Assembly: GCA_029817715.1 (NCBI GenBank)
Contig: JARUPY010000538.1
Coordinates: forward strand, 930,001 to 994,000
Direction of reading: 5' to 3'
Length of the DNA stretch: 64,000 nucleotides
Source of the DNA: Melastoma dodecandrum
Taxonomy: Eukaryota > Streptophyta > Magnoliopsida > Myrtales > Melastomataceae
Position numbers and translations under genes: made by a program. Positions 37,149-48,323 of the stretch are shown in pieces; the first letter of the stretch is position 1, and every line of letters starts with the position of its first letter. The notes under the pieces are model-generated. The model was not told the DNA's origin. It made no database searches and saw nothing but the letters and a program-made list of their open reading frames with translations.

Positions 37149-37434
37149 TGCTCGACCACGTTGCACGTCCATCTATGGGGCCCTTCTAGAATGTACAGCT
37201 TTTGGAAGAACACAAACACAAAAAATTGAAAGGGACGGCCACACTTACTACGAATGGGGGAGCCTGGGGTCACTTACTGTGATTACGCTTATGGGGGAGC
37301 CCGGGTTGCCGATTTTGGAAGGAATGATCGACGGGGAGGGGGGAAAGGGAAAGGGGTGGACGGGGAAAGATGGAATGGAGAATTTTAGACGGAGGAATTA
37401 GGGTTATGGTGGTGGTGGTCGTGGGTGTGGGGTG

Positions 37435-37669
37435 GGGTGAGAAAGGGGTAGGTGGAGAAATTAATTTTTTGGGCGATCGGATTTGGCCAACGGTTATATT
37501 TTAACAGCGTCAGAGGCATATGTGCGACACGTCAGACTCCGTCAAGATGGGTCCTAACGGACGATAACGTCGAAGTAACGTAAGTTAGGGTTACTGTACG
37601 ATACATTTCAAACGACGGGATAAATCGAAAAAATTGAATACAGTACATGATATATTTATTAATTTGGCT
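37435..37669 (-). repeat. MULE right terminal inverted repeat
   Basis: Read on the minus strand it begins AGCCAAATTA and reaches CCTTTCTCACCCC, mirroring the left end with small indels. Confidence 0.9.
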
Positions 37670-37678
37670 TTATTTTTA

Positions 37679-37762
37679 TTATTAAAAAAGATGGAAAATG
37701 AGTGGTTAAATATTTTAGGGATGAATCAGGTTGGGTTTTTCCTCTTGGAGGGGAAGAAGGGA
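37679..37762 (+). promoter_or_regulatory. TAF13-side half of the split divergent promoter
   Basis: Only 84 bp lie between the MULE target duplication and the TAF13 start codon, so any upstream elements of TAF13 copy A beyond this have been pushed 4.5 kb away or replaced by MULE sequence. Confidence 0.45.
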
Positions 37763-38537
37763 ATGATGGGTGGAGGTGGTCCAACGTCCGGCGGTGGAGG
37801 AGCGACTGCTGGCAGAGGAAGAGGTGTTGCCTCCCAAACTCACTCTCACTCCCAAGGCTCCGACACCGCTTCCAAGCGCAAGCGCGGCATCTTCCAGAAA
37901 GAGTGTCAGTCCCACCCTCATCTCCCCCTCGATCTACTCTTTCCTTTCTAACAATTTCCAATCCCTATTGCAGTGCAGCATATGATGTACGGTTTCGGAG
38001 ATGATCCCAACGTAATCTCCCCCCGCCCCCCCCCCCCCCCCCACCACAACCCCACGTTGTTGATTCCACCTTTCTGGTTTCCCTAATTTGCCTGCTTTCC
38101 CTAATTGCATTCTCTCCTTGTTTCTTCAGCCCCTCCCCGAAACAGTGGCCCTCGTAGAGGACATTGTGGTGGAGTATGTTACTGATTTCGTAAGTAGATT
38201 GACACCCGTGCTTCTCCCTTTGAATCTCCTATAAAATCTTGTCAGATTGTTTTTGTGCCCGGTGGTCTCGTGCAGGCACACAAAGCCCAGGACATCGGAT
38301 CCAGGAGGGGAAAGCTATCCGTCGAGGACTTCCTTTACCTAGTCCGCAAGGTCGTATTCCTCACGTAAAAATGCCCGCTTTCCTCGTTTCCTTTATCTGA
38401 ATGTTATCTTGACTGCCTTGCAGGATGCTCCAAAGCTGAATCGATGTAAAGAGTTACTGTCGATGCAAGAAGAGCTCAAACAAGCACGGAAAGCCTTTGA
38501 CGTTGACGAAGACAAGTTAGCTGCAACGCTGGACTGA
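37763..38537 (+). CDS. TAF13: TFIID subunit TAF13, copy A, 142 aa, 5 exons
   Basis: Exons 37763-37904, 37974-38011, 38130-38189, 38276-38350 and 38424-38537 join to 429 bp. The product starts MMGGGGPTSGGGG, has KRKRGIFQKE at the first junction and then the TAF13 histone fold (MMYGFGDDP, VALVEDIVVEYVTDFAHKAQ, GKLSVEDFLYLVRKDAPKL) and ends KAFDVDEDKLAATLD. TAF13 pairs with TAF11 through its histone fold inside TFIID, the general factor that recognises core promoters. All splice sites are GT-AG and no lesion is visible. It lies head to head with PYRR, now separated by a MULE. A near-identical second copy lies 9.8 kb to the right but lacks the start. Confidence 0.95.
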
Positions 38538-39015
38538 ACGGACCCCCCTGCCCGTTCTACATTTATTCCCTGTCAAACGTGATTCAGCTGCCTGTAGAGA
38601 TTAATGCCAATGTAACACCACTTAAAGCAGAAAAACATGCTTGCTTGAAGAGCATAACTCACTGTTCTCTGCCCGATCATGTTTGCTTCATGTATTAACT
38701 AGCCAGAAGTGTGGAAGCATCACATTGTTGGTTTCATCTTGCTTTTTTCCATCTTATTGAAATGAAATCAAAGACGCTTTCCTACCTTCAGCAATGGTAC
38801 AGTTGTGTCACTCCCATACATCATCAGCTGACAGATGATTTAAGGATATAGAGGCAAACAAGGGGACAATTTGGAGATGGATTGGGGGGAAAATACTGTT
38901 GGGTAAGGGAGTGGCAATCATCAACAATCTGCGGTGAAAAGGAGCCTTCTTGTATGCAATTGGACAACATGAAAGACAGAAGTCCTTCATTGGGACAACA
39001 CCAACCTCCTCGTAC

Positions 39016-39054
<39 letters not shown>

Positions 39055-42000
39055 AGAGGGTCTTTTCTCAGGTTTGGGGCTGTGTGTGTGTGGATCGGAA
39101 GGACGTGTTTGTAGAGAGGAGGCGCAGATCATATTCATCATACAAAGTAGTTTCAAACGAGAGAAGGGGGATCTGGTGTGGTAGAGGAAGTTGGATCGCT
39201 GCTCCTGCAGCAAAAAACGATGATTCAAATCCAAGTTTGACATTTTGGGGTCCTTCCTTGCTTCGATGTTGACGATTAAGGTAGTCTCTCGGATCCTGCA
39301 TTTTGCTATCGGGATTGTTTCAGCAATCGAGTGTTGGCCTAATTCCGCACCTCAAATTTCCTTTTTTTCCTTCCTTTTTTTGCTAGTTTTTAGTCCATCC
39401 CCCTTCCACCACTTGTGGGTGGGGTGTTGCTCTTGGGCTAAGAAGTTAAAAGGATGCTTTGTTCCCTTCCGTAATCTTTGTCTCACCAACCCCTCCTTGC
39501 CGCTTTTGATCACCAAGGGTTTTGTTGAAATCCATCTCCCTGCGTGGCGTCCCAATTTGTTGGCCTTCTTCTTCTATTAGGCCGGCCATCCCCAACCTCC
39601 CCAGATTCGCTTCTGCCTTGCCCTTCTCCTCTTCGATCTTCCATTCGGTCAATGAGAGTTAAAAGTTCATGTCACCCGTAAATTGACCCACTTTCTTTAT
39701 TGGGGAAGTGAAGAATCGCCGCCCGAGTCACAATTTTTCTCCCCCTTCTCAGTTGGCTTTGCCATATGAACTTGGTGGCGATTTCCGGAGTGCTTCTCTT
39801 ATTTTCCCTTGTATTGTTTCTTACCACTCTTTTTCGTGTTCGATGTGATGCTGCCATCTTTTTCACTGCTCGAGTTGCTGTAGCCTGTTAACCGTTTCGT
39901 TTCTTGACTGATGAGACCGCAGTTATAATTCCAGAACGCAGCATGCATGCCAAAAGGAAATTGATTCACCGTCGACGAGGTATGGCTGGCCATGGTCAAA
40001 CAGATGCTGGGTGCGAGCTAATCGCGTCACTTATACTTAAGAACGGGAGTAAAAAGCTCGCCAGAAGCAAGCACAGGAACAACTTCTTAAATCGCATCAA
40101 ATTGAGAATCTCAAAGTTGTCAACTAAGTTGCGGCAGAACTCTAAACCAGTTTCTTTAAGGGATAGCTCCAATGACGAAAGATTGATAAACTTCAGGCGT
40201 AGATCATCTGGAAAAGTTTCTTCCAGTGTTTCGGAGAAACACTCCTTTGGTTGCTACAACGAGAATTCGGAGAAGGTCCTTGACGATAAAACTACCAAGG
40301 GCAATGACGATTCCGGATCAAAAAAAATGAGAAAGAAGAAGAGGAATAGACGAAAGCGCCATGTTGAGCCAGATGAAGCCTCCCGTTTGCAGAGAAGGAG
40401 GTACCTTTTTATCAAGATGAAGCTCGAGCAAAACCTCATCGATGCTTATTCCGGTGAAGGCTGGAAAGGTCAGAGGTATGATATTCCGGCTACCATCCTC
40501 CAGTGAAAATGAACCCTTTAACTTATTGACGGAGTTCGGGTGAAAATATTGGTTCATTTCATTCTTTTTCAACACAGTCGAGAAAAGATCAAGCCACTGA
40601 AGGAACTGCAGAGAGCTAGGAGACAGATATGGAATTGTAAACTAGGAATTCGAGATGCTATCCGGCAGCTAGATACCCTTGGTTCAGTTGGTAGCATTGG
40701 AGACTCTGTGATGGCACCAAATGGTGTTGTCCATCACGAGCATGTAAGCACTTAAAACTATTTCTCGCTTTGGTGCTAAGCATAACTGTTTTGTTTCTGA
40801 TAAGCTTGCTTCCAGAGCTTTGCCATTGATCTTACGTTTCTTCAATCAGCTATGAGTGGAAAGTATTGAGATCACTTTCTCGTTGCCCTATGTGTTTTTT
40901 GTTGAGTTCGACTGGGAAGTTATCGCATGCTTGTATTACCATACTTGACCCCATGGTCTAATACTGTCTGCTCTGATAAGTGATGTCTGATTGTTTTCTC
41001 CAGATATTTTGCGCCAGGTGCAGGAAAAATGAGGTTTTCCCAGATAATGATATAATCCTCTGCGATTGAACTTGCAATTGTGCCTTCCATCAGAAATGCC
41101 TTGATCCTCCCCTGGAAACTGAGAGTAGTATGTACAAAATTCATTTCACTAAAACTGTTTGATGTCTTCCGGTTGACTGATGCGACTTTGTAATGTGTAG
41201 TCCCACCAGGAGACCAGGGCTGGTTCTGCAAGTATTGTGATTGTAAGATGGATATCATTGATGCAATGAATGCTCATCTTGGTACCCAATTTCCTCTTGA
41301 CAGTCAGTGGCCGGTTAGATATGTTCTAGTTTTCTGGCCGGCACTTGTTTTAAAGATAATAAGGCAGAAATGGATTGTGGACTCCATGATAGGACATATT
41401 CAAAGAAGAAGCTGCACTAACAAATGGGGAAGGTTACGCGATTGATTTCGAAGAGAAGTGGCCTTCTGATGACTCTGAAGATGACGACTATAACCCTGAG
41501 CACAGGACAGCAGGTGGATGCACAAGCCTTGCCGAGGCAGATGATTCTATGTCCCAGGATACTAGTAGCTCCATCAGCTTGTGTTGTTCATTAGACAGTG
41601 AAATTCTATCAGCATCACATGAACCTGGGAGTAATGAAATGTGTGATGCTGATTCAGCCCGAATCCCCGAAGAACCCAACATTATTTCTGGCCCCAGACA
41701 CAGAGCGACTGTCGACTATAAAAAACTTTATACTGTGAGTCCCTACCAGCCATTCAAAACTGCTTGATACTAAATGTCATTTAAGGTAACAATTTGTGTT
41801 CTGGTGCCTTTTACTAATGCTTGATATGGTATGAATGAATGCTATTCAGATTGAAGTATTATGATGCTGAAACTAGTTTGACTATTTGGTATATGACTTA
41901 GTTTTGATTCAACAAATATTTCCACAGGAGATGTTTGGAAAAGATGCCCCTGTTTGTGAGACAATCAGTGATGATGAAGATTGGGGTCCTGCAAGAAAAA

Positions 42001-42981
42001 GAGGGAGAGAAAAGGAAACAGATGCTGCTGATATTCTTCTTACTCTCCATGAAAGCAGCGGGAACTTCTTAAATCATGAAATCTCTCAGGGTGATAAGGA
42101 GATTCCTCGCAAATCAAGTAAGGGACCAGTTTTCAGACTCCCGCCCAGTGCAGTGGAGGTAATAAAAGCTTCATTACCAGGGTAAAGGTAGAAATACTAA
42201 GCACTTCAAACCAAAGTGGCTTGATAAACCAGATACCCGATTCTGAATTGGCGGCATCCATGCCTCTGATCTACATGCTTTGTGATTTAAGCATTCTTTG
42301 CCATTTCAGATTTAGGAAATGTAGGAGCCAGCTTAACCACTATTAAGAGAGAAGAAATCCTGCTAATGAAACGTTGCTCTCTTTTTAACAAATGAGGCAA
42401 ATAAAGGCAAACATGCATTCATTTGTCATTTGAATTTTAAAGATTCTTAATCTCTTGGTCTCTACCATGACAGAAGCTTCGTCAAGTTTTCTCACAAAAT
42501 GAGCTTCCATCAAGATCTGTCCGGGAAGACCTTTCTAAGGACTTAGGCATTCGATTCGAGAAGGTAAAGAGTTCACATCTAAATTTGTCCCCAATAGATG
42601 AGGATGAACTATCTGTTATGTTATCCCTTAAGCCATGGATCTATTGACGAGGGATGACTTCCATAATGGCATGAAACATTGTGAGTAAGTCGATTCACTG
42701 TCCTAATGAACCCATGGCTAGTTTAAAAGTTGTTCTTACTAAACCTAGAGATAACCTTCCAAGGCATTTCATAATGATGTATGAATGCTTTGGTTCCACA
42801 ACATCAAAATCATGCTCTATTCAGACCTCTATCAGCTGTCCTCAGTTTCCTTTTTGAAAGATTGCCTCCCATTGTATGAGAAACAGGTTGAGTGCAGCAA
42901 CTGGTGCATATGTTGATGCAATTTTTTTGTAATTCAGGTCAATAAATGGTTCAGGAATGCTCGGTATACTGCCCTCAAGAG
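37796..42981 (+). repeat. Segmental duplication, copy A (TAF13 to PRHA homeodomain)
   Basis: This block is repeated in direct orientation at 47594-52746. Exons, introns and the intergenic part agree over about 5.2 kb with only a few differences per several hundred bases, mainly single substitutions, poly-C and AT-repeat length changes (AT repeat about 39020-39053 against about 48807-48822) and a few indels. The left edge is inside TAF13 exon 1; the right edge of visible identity is where a retroelement interrupts copy B. Confidence 0.95.
38538..39942. other. TAF13-PRHA intergenic region, copy A
   Basis: It holds the TAF13 3' UTR, an (AT)n tract at about 39020-39053 and the PRHA promoter and leader. 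Minus-strand frames such as 39046-39243 also occur in copy B only because the DNA is duplicated. No RNA gene or domain recognised. Confidence 0.55.
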
Positions 42982-43653
42982 TAGAAAGGTGAGCTTCTTG
43001 TTTTTCTCATTTTAATAGGGATTTACAGCTTTTCTGTTTATCCACAGCCTACTTGGTTTGTATCAGTAGCTCACTTCACCATCTTTGTAGATTCACAAGG
43101 AACCTGAAGAACTAATTGCCTCAAAAACTGAAACTGGGAAGGCGTCAGCAGAAGCTTCATCTCTCCAGCCTAAAGGTTTGGAGGGGGTTATTCCTATGGG
43201 GGTTGAGGAATATTGTGAAACAGTAGAGAGGAAATCGCCACAGAGAAGAGTTTCTGATGCACAACCTTCTCAGAAAAATGACGTACAATACCCAAACCCA
43301 TGCACGCTTACTTTGTTCGGCTTTCACAAGTTGTTCATTTTGATCGCTGAAAGTAGTAATGTGTTGTGCAACAGGTCAGTATAGATTTAGATGACAATAT
43401 TTGCTTGAAGGAGCGACTGAGGCTACTGAGAGGGAGAAAGACAGAAGAGGGTGCAAAGAGGGTGTGTTTTGCGACGGGCGAGGGTTGTCAGCGGGAAAGG
43501 GAGTGGGAGATAGAGTGGCTATGTAGCATTAAGGGTAGGATAGATGGTCTGAGGCAGAGAATGGTGGAGTGGAGGGGAGGGGATGAATCTACTTCATGCA
43601 AGCCATGTGTTGTCCATGTGCCGGTAGCCATAGTAAGGGAGAAGGGAGGTTGA
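39943..43653 (+). pseudogene. PRHA: PRHA/HAT3.1-type PHD-homeodomain protein, copy A, stop in PHD
   Basis: Exons: 39943-40475, 40578-40743, 41004-41127, 41201-41313, 41393-41734, 41928-42158, 42474-42563, 42938-42988, 43091-43282, 43375-43653 (707 codons, phases consistent). Basic N-terminus ([15 protein letters not shown]), then [18 protein letters not shown], a PHD finger (CARCRKNEVFPDNDIILCD, CNCAFHQKCLDPPL, WFCKYCDCK), acidic SDDSEDDDYNPE and a homeodomain (KLRQVFSQNELPSRS...VNKWFRNARYTAL). Such proteins are nuclear DNA-binding factors; parsley PRHP binds a defence-gene promoter. The codon after ILCD is TGA (41067-41069), where copy B has GGA, so the protein would stop at about residue 254, before the zinc fold closes and before the homeodomain. 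The rest of the frame is intact, so the lesion looks recent. An upstream ATG at 39904 is in frame; upstream exons cannot be excluded. Confidence 0.88.
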
Positions 43654-44323
43654 TGCCTGATGTTTGGCATGTTCATCGGCTTTGGCGATGATCCATTTTG
43701 AAAGGGAGCATGTTCCCTGGAGGGGGGAAATCCTGGGTTTAAAAGAGCAGGCGGGCAGGCAATGGAGGGGGCAACTTCCTCAATTAGTTTGTGTTGGGGG
43801 GGGGGGGGGGGGGGGGGATTGACTTGAGTTTTTAAAAAGAAGACAATCCATTAGTACTAGACAAATGGTGTTTTGAGCCTTATCCTCAACTAATATTTCA
43901 TCGGGGTGATTTCATAGCAGAAGGTTCCAACCTCCCCAGACTTCTTTGTGGGAGTTGCCAGGAAATTGTATCAAAGTTGCGAAACGGGTGGAAGACTCCT
44001 GCAGGGTTCCCAGAATTTGCACAAAGAGTCAATGTCATATTATGGACCATGAACCAACAACGTTTTATCTCCCCCAACCCTACCTAACAATTTATTTTAT
44101 TTTTATTTGTTTTTGTATAATAACATTTGGTAATGGCCTAATGGCGTTTACTTTTATCTTATCGTTCTGGTCTGGGTCAAAAAATGAAGCCCATTTATAA
44201 ATAATCGGGACGATCAAGAGAGGGGGAAGGGGGCTGAATTATCTTCTTCTTCTTCTTCATTGTCGTGTCTTAACAAAGCAGTAGGGAACCAACCTCAACT
44301 ACTTTACTTCTTCTGCGGCTGCG
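43654..44323. other. Short intergenic region with long poly-G
   Basis: It contains a G-run of about 22 near 43797-43817 and a (CTT)n stretch near 44240. The right end must hold the promoter of the next gene. Confidence 0.55.
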
Positions 44324-45097
44324 ATGTTACAAGGGATGCTGTCGAGGAGACTCCTCTTCCAACCCCGCCAATCGTCCCAACTCCTCCCCCTCCAGTTGTT
44401 CCCCCTCTCCTCCCGCCACCGCTCCTCCCGATCTGGCAAGCTCATCGAGATTGACCTCGACTCCGCCCTCCCCTCCTCCTCCTTCCACGGCGACTCCGAC
44501 GCCGACACCGACTCCGGTTCCATCGGTCTCAGGGGCCTCGAGGAATCTCTCAATTCTATCCTCGCCCTTAGGTACACCCCCGATTGGATCCCCTTTCTCC
44601 CTGGGGCCTCCTTCTGGGTCCCCCCAAGGAGCCTCAGCGCCGTCCACTACCTCGGAAATCTCGCCTCCCCCTTCTCCGATGAAGAGTCCCTTTCCTTCTC
44701 CTCCCCCGCGGTTGGCCCTGCTTCCACTCCCTCTACCATCTCGGTACTGTCCATAGAAAGCAAAAAAGAAAAAACCCTAGCCTTTTTCTTTCTTTCAGAT
44801 TCGTAGGCGTTCAATTCTCTTGTGGGTTTTGCTGTGAGATCGCCTTATGCTTTGTGTGATTGTGTGTGCGGCCTTTTCCGAAACACCTGGATAGGGTTTA
44901 TAAAATCTTTTGTGCTTATTGTAATGATAAGATTTGGCTTGAGTAGGTATTGATTCTGCTTAACTACAGATGGTGCATCCACGGCGACAGTTGATGTAGA
45001 GTCTGAATCTGATTCCTCAAGGCCTCAGGTGGTTGAAATCCAGGTGCAGGTACTGACTGCCTCCGAGGACGGTTCCGAATCCGGGGACGACGAATGA
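44324..45097 (+). pseudogene. Conserved small plant protein (PDWIPFLPGASFWVPP type), 2 exons, one-base frameshift
   Basis: Exon 1 is 44324-44743 and exon 2 is 44970-45097. The product has a basic N-terminus (MLQGMLSRRLLFQPRQ, mitochondrial or plastid-like), GKLIEIDLDS, then PDWIPFLPGASFWVPP, LGNLASPFSDEESLSFSS, and an acidic tail ending ASEDGSESGDDE. I recognise this as a conserved plant family of about 150-180 residues without known function. After SFSS the genomic frame turns to unrelated residues. One base further on, the other frame reads the family-like PRGWP, and that frame also supplies exactly the one base needed to splice in phase to exon 2. So exon 1 seems to lack one C in the run at 44703-44707: a real mutation or a sequencing error. 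If it is an error, the gene is intact. Confidence 0.65.
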
Positions 45098-46533
45098 TTC
45101 GGTATCTTCACGTTCATGCCTCGTATCTATGCCTACCTTAAAGATTGGCAGGGATGTTGGCTTCAACAGAGATTCTCATTTTCCTGGAACCAGAAAAAGA
45201 AAAAAAAAAGAGAGATTTTTGTGTGACTTATGATTGAATGGGGGGCCAAAGCCATCCTGGTTTCTACCATAGGAAAGCTCCAGGTTCAAATCTTATGCAA
45301 TGGGTAGAGAAGGATGTTTTTGTGGAAATTCACTCGTAAGAATGGGGTCACCCAGATGAAAAAGAACTCGTAAACATGTTAAACTTGCTAAGGTAGTTTG
45401 TGTATTCACAAAAAGCTGAGGAGGGACTGTGTTTGGTTACTAATACAAGCTATGTTTGCCGTCCAACCTTGTGACCTCAGTCGACGAATTTTGTTTTGCG
45501 TTCTGTAGTCTTTAATGGGAAGAAAGACCTCCCTAGAGGGGAAGGAACAAGCCATTCGGTTAACTTGGTTTGTGCTCCGAATCTGCAGGTGTGTGATGCC
45601 TTGTGTTGTAGATATCTTGTCTGGAGGCTAGAAGCCAAATAAGGAGGTGCTGAAAGGGGATGGAAAATGGGGAGTGGTTTACACTTGAAGCTGGGTCAGC
45701 AACATGGCAAGTATTGGTCTTCCTCCTCTGGTAGACAGTCAAAGATGCTTTAATCCATCTATTTGCTGGACCTTGGAGATTTGGAAATCCAGCTAGCTGT
45801 AATATTGCTTTCCAGAGAGCTACCGGATTGATGTAGTTATTCAAAGTTCAATTTACTTCATCTTTCCTCTCCTCTTGCTGGGTGTGGGGAGCTTTTCCAT
45901 CTACCAGAATCTTTAGCTGTGTATGATATTCCTCGAGCTCGTTTGCACCGCCTTGTCCTGATAATGTTGTTCCTTCTCAATTCGCTCTCAAAGGCCGTCA
46001 AACTCAACCATGACTTCATCATTTCAAAATTGTGATTAATTCATAATTGCCTCGATTTGGTTATTTTCTAGTCCTATCTATTCTCTTCAATTACATTGTT
46101 GGTAATTCTTTTTAGTTTCAAAACTCCTAATCAAGTGGCTAGTTTTAACCTTTATCCTTGTGTCAGTTATCAATTTTTTGAGTTAAGGAGGCTCAAAATT
46201 TTGTGCGTAAACATCCGGTGAGTGTACGGGAGAGGGAAATGAAAGAGGAAAGGAATAACTTCGGTGGCCGAGCCGGAGAATGAGAAACCAGCACAGGTCT
46301 TGAATGCCAGTCTTCCTCCTCCCTCGGATAATTTTTTGAGAAAAATAAATAAATAACAAGGCATGACACGACAATGCCATGAGGCTTTTTCTCTCCACAC
46401 GTGGACGGCGGCAATTGGCTACGCTGACGAATCCTCCAAGGGGGGACGGCCTTGTATCTCCCACCCTCCTGCCCTTGCCCTTGGAATCCATTGATCTGGC
46501 CTTCCTCAATCCGCGATCTTCGTTCCCGAGGTG
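45098..46533. other. Intergenic, nothing recognised
   Basis: Only short frames without a recognisable domain. The long minus-strand frame 46193-46882 runs antisense to the first exons of the next gene and is a shadow. Confidence 0.5.
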
Positions 46534-47552
46534 ATGATGGCTGAATCTGCGGAGCCTCTTCCTTCCACTTCCCACCCTGCTCCTCCTCCTCCACCTCCCA
46601 AAGACAGCGTAAGATTTTCTCGTATTGTCTGATCGTGTGATCGAAATTAGGGTTCCCGGATTCCTCGTCTGCCCCATTCCTTCTTTGTCTACCGAACTCC
46701 CTTCTTCCTGATTCTTGGTAGTTCCTCTCCTGAATGGATTTTAAATGGGGATGGTTCTTTTCGCTTCTGATACACTCGCCTGGCATGATTTCAGGCTCCC
46801 GTGACTTCGTCCTTTCCGTCATTCCCCAATGGCGGTTGTCCCGCGTTCCCAATGCCATATGCTGGACTTGCTCCCGGGTCAACTTGGCAAAATCAAGAAA
46901 ATCCTAACGGGGGAGCAGGGATTTATGCAGTTCCTGTTGTTCCTTCCATGGGTCCTTATGGAATCCATTCCACCTCCCTCATTCCTCTCACCTATAATGT
47001 ACCCACGTATGTTACTTCTTTCGTTCTCCATCAGTTTCCTCTCTTAATTTGTTTACTGGTGTTGTGTTGTCCTTAGTGCAAACATCACCTGCCTCATATG
47101 GCTTGGATCAATTGACCTGTGCACTATATCAAGATTTTGGAGTAATATTCATGTAGAATTGGCTAAGTTAAAAGTAAATAACTGCAAAACCATTTCTTTG
47201 TGCTTGTCATGCTCGGGTATCAAAAGTTTGTGGAGAATAATCACCCTTACATTGTCCCTGCGTGCATGAGTTGCTTTTTACGGTTGTGGGTTTTATGCTC
47301 AAGCAGCAGAAGAAGCCCCGAGGCAGATGCCAGGGGGGATGCCCTTGGACAAGCAGGGCAGCAGCAGCCGCAGCAGAATCCGCTCCAACAGCCTGGCCCG
47401 CAAAGGCAGGTCATCGTGAGAAGGTTTCAAGTAGCTGTCCAGCTAGACTTGTTGCTCATATTGAAGCTGGCTGCTGTCATATTTCTGTTCAACCAAGATG
47501 GCTCCAGACAAAGGACGCTTGTGCTTCTCCTTTTTGCTACTTTCGTTTACCT
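46534..47552 (+). CDS. Pro-rich predicted membrane protein, first three exons; gene cut by duplication junction
   Basis: Exons 46534-46608, 46795-47006 and 47310-47552 join in phase (0, then 2). The product begins MMAESAEPLPSTSHPAPPPPPP, continues with a Pro/Gly/aromatic segment (YAVPVVPSMGPYG, TSLIPLTYNVPT), a Gln-rich GQQQPQQNPLQQPGPQRQ and a basic VRRFQ. Two hydrophobic stretches follow (QLDLLLILKLAAVIFLF; TLVLLLFATFVYL). I recognise it as a conserved plant membrane protein but cannot name it. A good donor (CT/GTGAGT) follows at 47553, but about 40 bp later the sequence becomes the second TAF13 copy, so the remaining exons are not here. They may lie beyond the retroelements on the right. 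Confidence 0.7.
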
Positions 47553-47589
47553 GTGAGTTTCCTTGTCTAAGCAATTCAATTCATCTCAG

Positions 47590-48323
47590 AGTGGGAGGAG
47601 CGACTACTGGCAGAGGAAGAGGTGTTGCCTCCCAAACTCACTCTCACTCCCAGGGCTCCGACACCGCTTCCAAGCGCAAGCGCGGCATCTTCCAGAAAGA
47701 GTGTCAGTCCCTCCCCCCCCCAATCTCCCCCTCGATCTACTCTCTCCTTTCTAACAATTTCCAATCCCGATTGCAGTGCAGCATATGATGTACGGTTTCG
47801 GAGATGATCCCAACGTAATCTCCCCCCCACCACAACCCCACGTTGTTGATTCCACCTTTCTGGTTTCCCTAATTTGCCTGCTATCCCTAATTGCATTCTC
47901 TCCTTGTTTCTTCAGCCCCTCCCCGAAACAGTGGCCCTCGTAGAGGACATTGTGGTGGAGTATGTTACTGATTTCGTAAGTAGATTGACACCCGTACTTC
48001 TCCCTTTGAATCTCCGATAAAATCATGTGTGATTGTTTTTGTGCCTGGTGGTCTCGTGCAGGCACACAAAGCCCAGGACATCGGATCCAGGAGGGGAAAG
48101 CTATCCGTCGAGGACTTCCTTTACCTAGTTCGCAAGGTCGTATTCCTCACGTAAACATGCCCGCGTTCCTCGTTTCCTTTATCTGAATGTTATCTTGACT
48201 GCCTTGCAGGATGCTCCAAAGCTGAATCGATGTAAAGAGTTACTGTCGATGCAAGAAGAGCTCAAACAAGCACGGAAAGCCTTTGACGTTGACGAAGACA
48301 AGTTAGCTGCAACGCTGGACTGA
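47590..48323 (+). pseudogene. TAF13: TAF13 copy B, lacks start codon and promoter
   Basis: Exons correspond one to one with copy A: about 47590-47702, 47777-47814, 47916-47975, 48062-48136, 48210-48323. From GGATTGRGRGVASQ onward the protein is as in copy A and all splice sites are kept, but MMGGGGPTSG and everything upstream is missing. An in-frame ATG exists at 47498 and would give an unrelated leader of about 30 residues. The sequence before the junction is the third exon and start of the third intron of the upstream membrane-protein gene, so any expression would depend on that gene. The histone fold itself is complete. Confidence 0.85.

Larger units (their letters stand above)
33118..37669 (+). 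mobile_element. Full-length Mutator-like element (MULE), about 4.55 kb
   Basis: The ends form long inverted repeats (about 228 and 235 bp) and are flanked by an exact 9-bp duplication TTATTTTTA (33109-33117 and 37670-37678), the hallmark of Mutator insertion. Inside are a plus-strand transposase gene and, converging on it from the right end, a minus-strand GRF-zinc-finger gene; both contain stops. The element lies between the divergent genes PYRR and TAF13. The intact target duplication suggests it has not moved since insertion, and similarity of the two repeats (many but scattered differences) suggests moderate age. Confidence 0.93.

Noticed and set aside
38808..39301. Minus-strand frames that recur at 48593-49067
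   Set aside because: Their recurrence is explained by the segmental duplication, and there is no domain or selection signal; not independent evidence for a gene.
46193..46882. 229-codon minus-strand frame
   Set aside because: Antisense to the leader and first exons of the Pro-rich membrane-protein gene; charged low-complexity product, a shadow frame.
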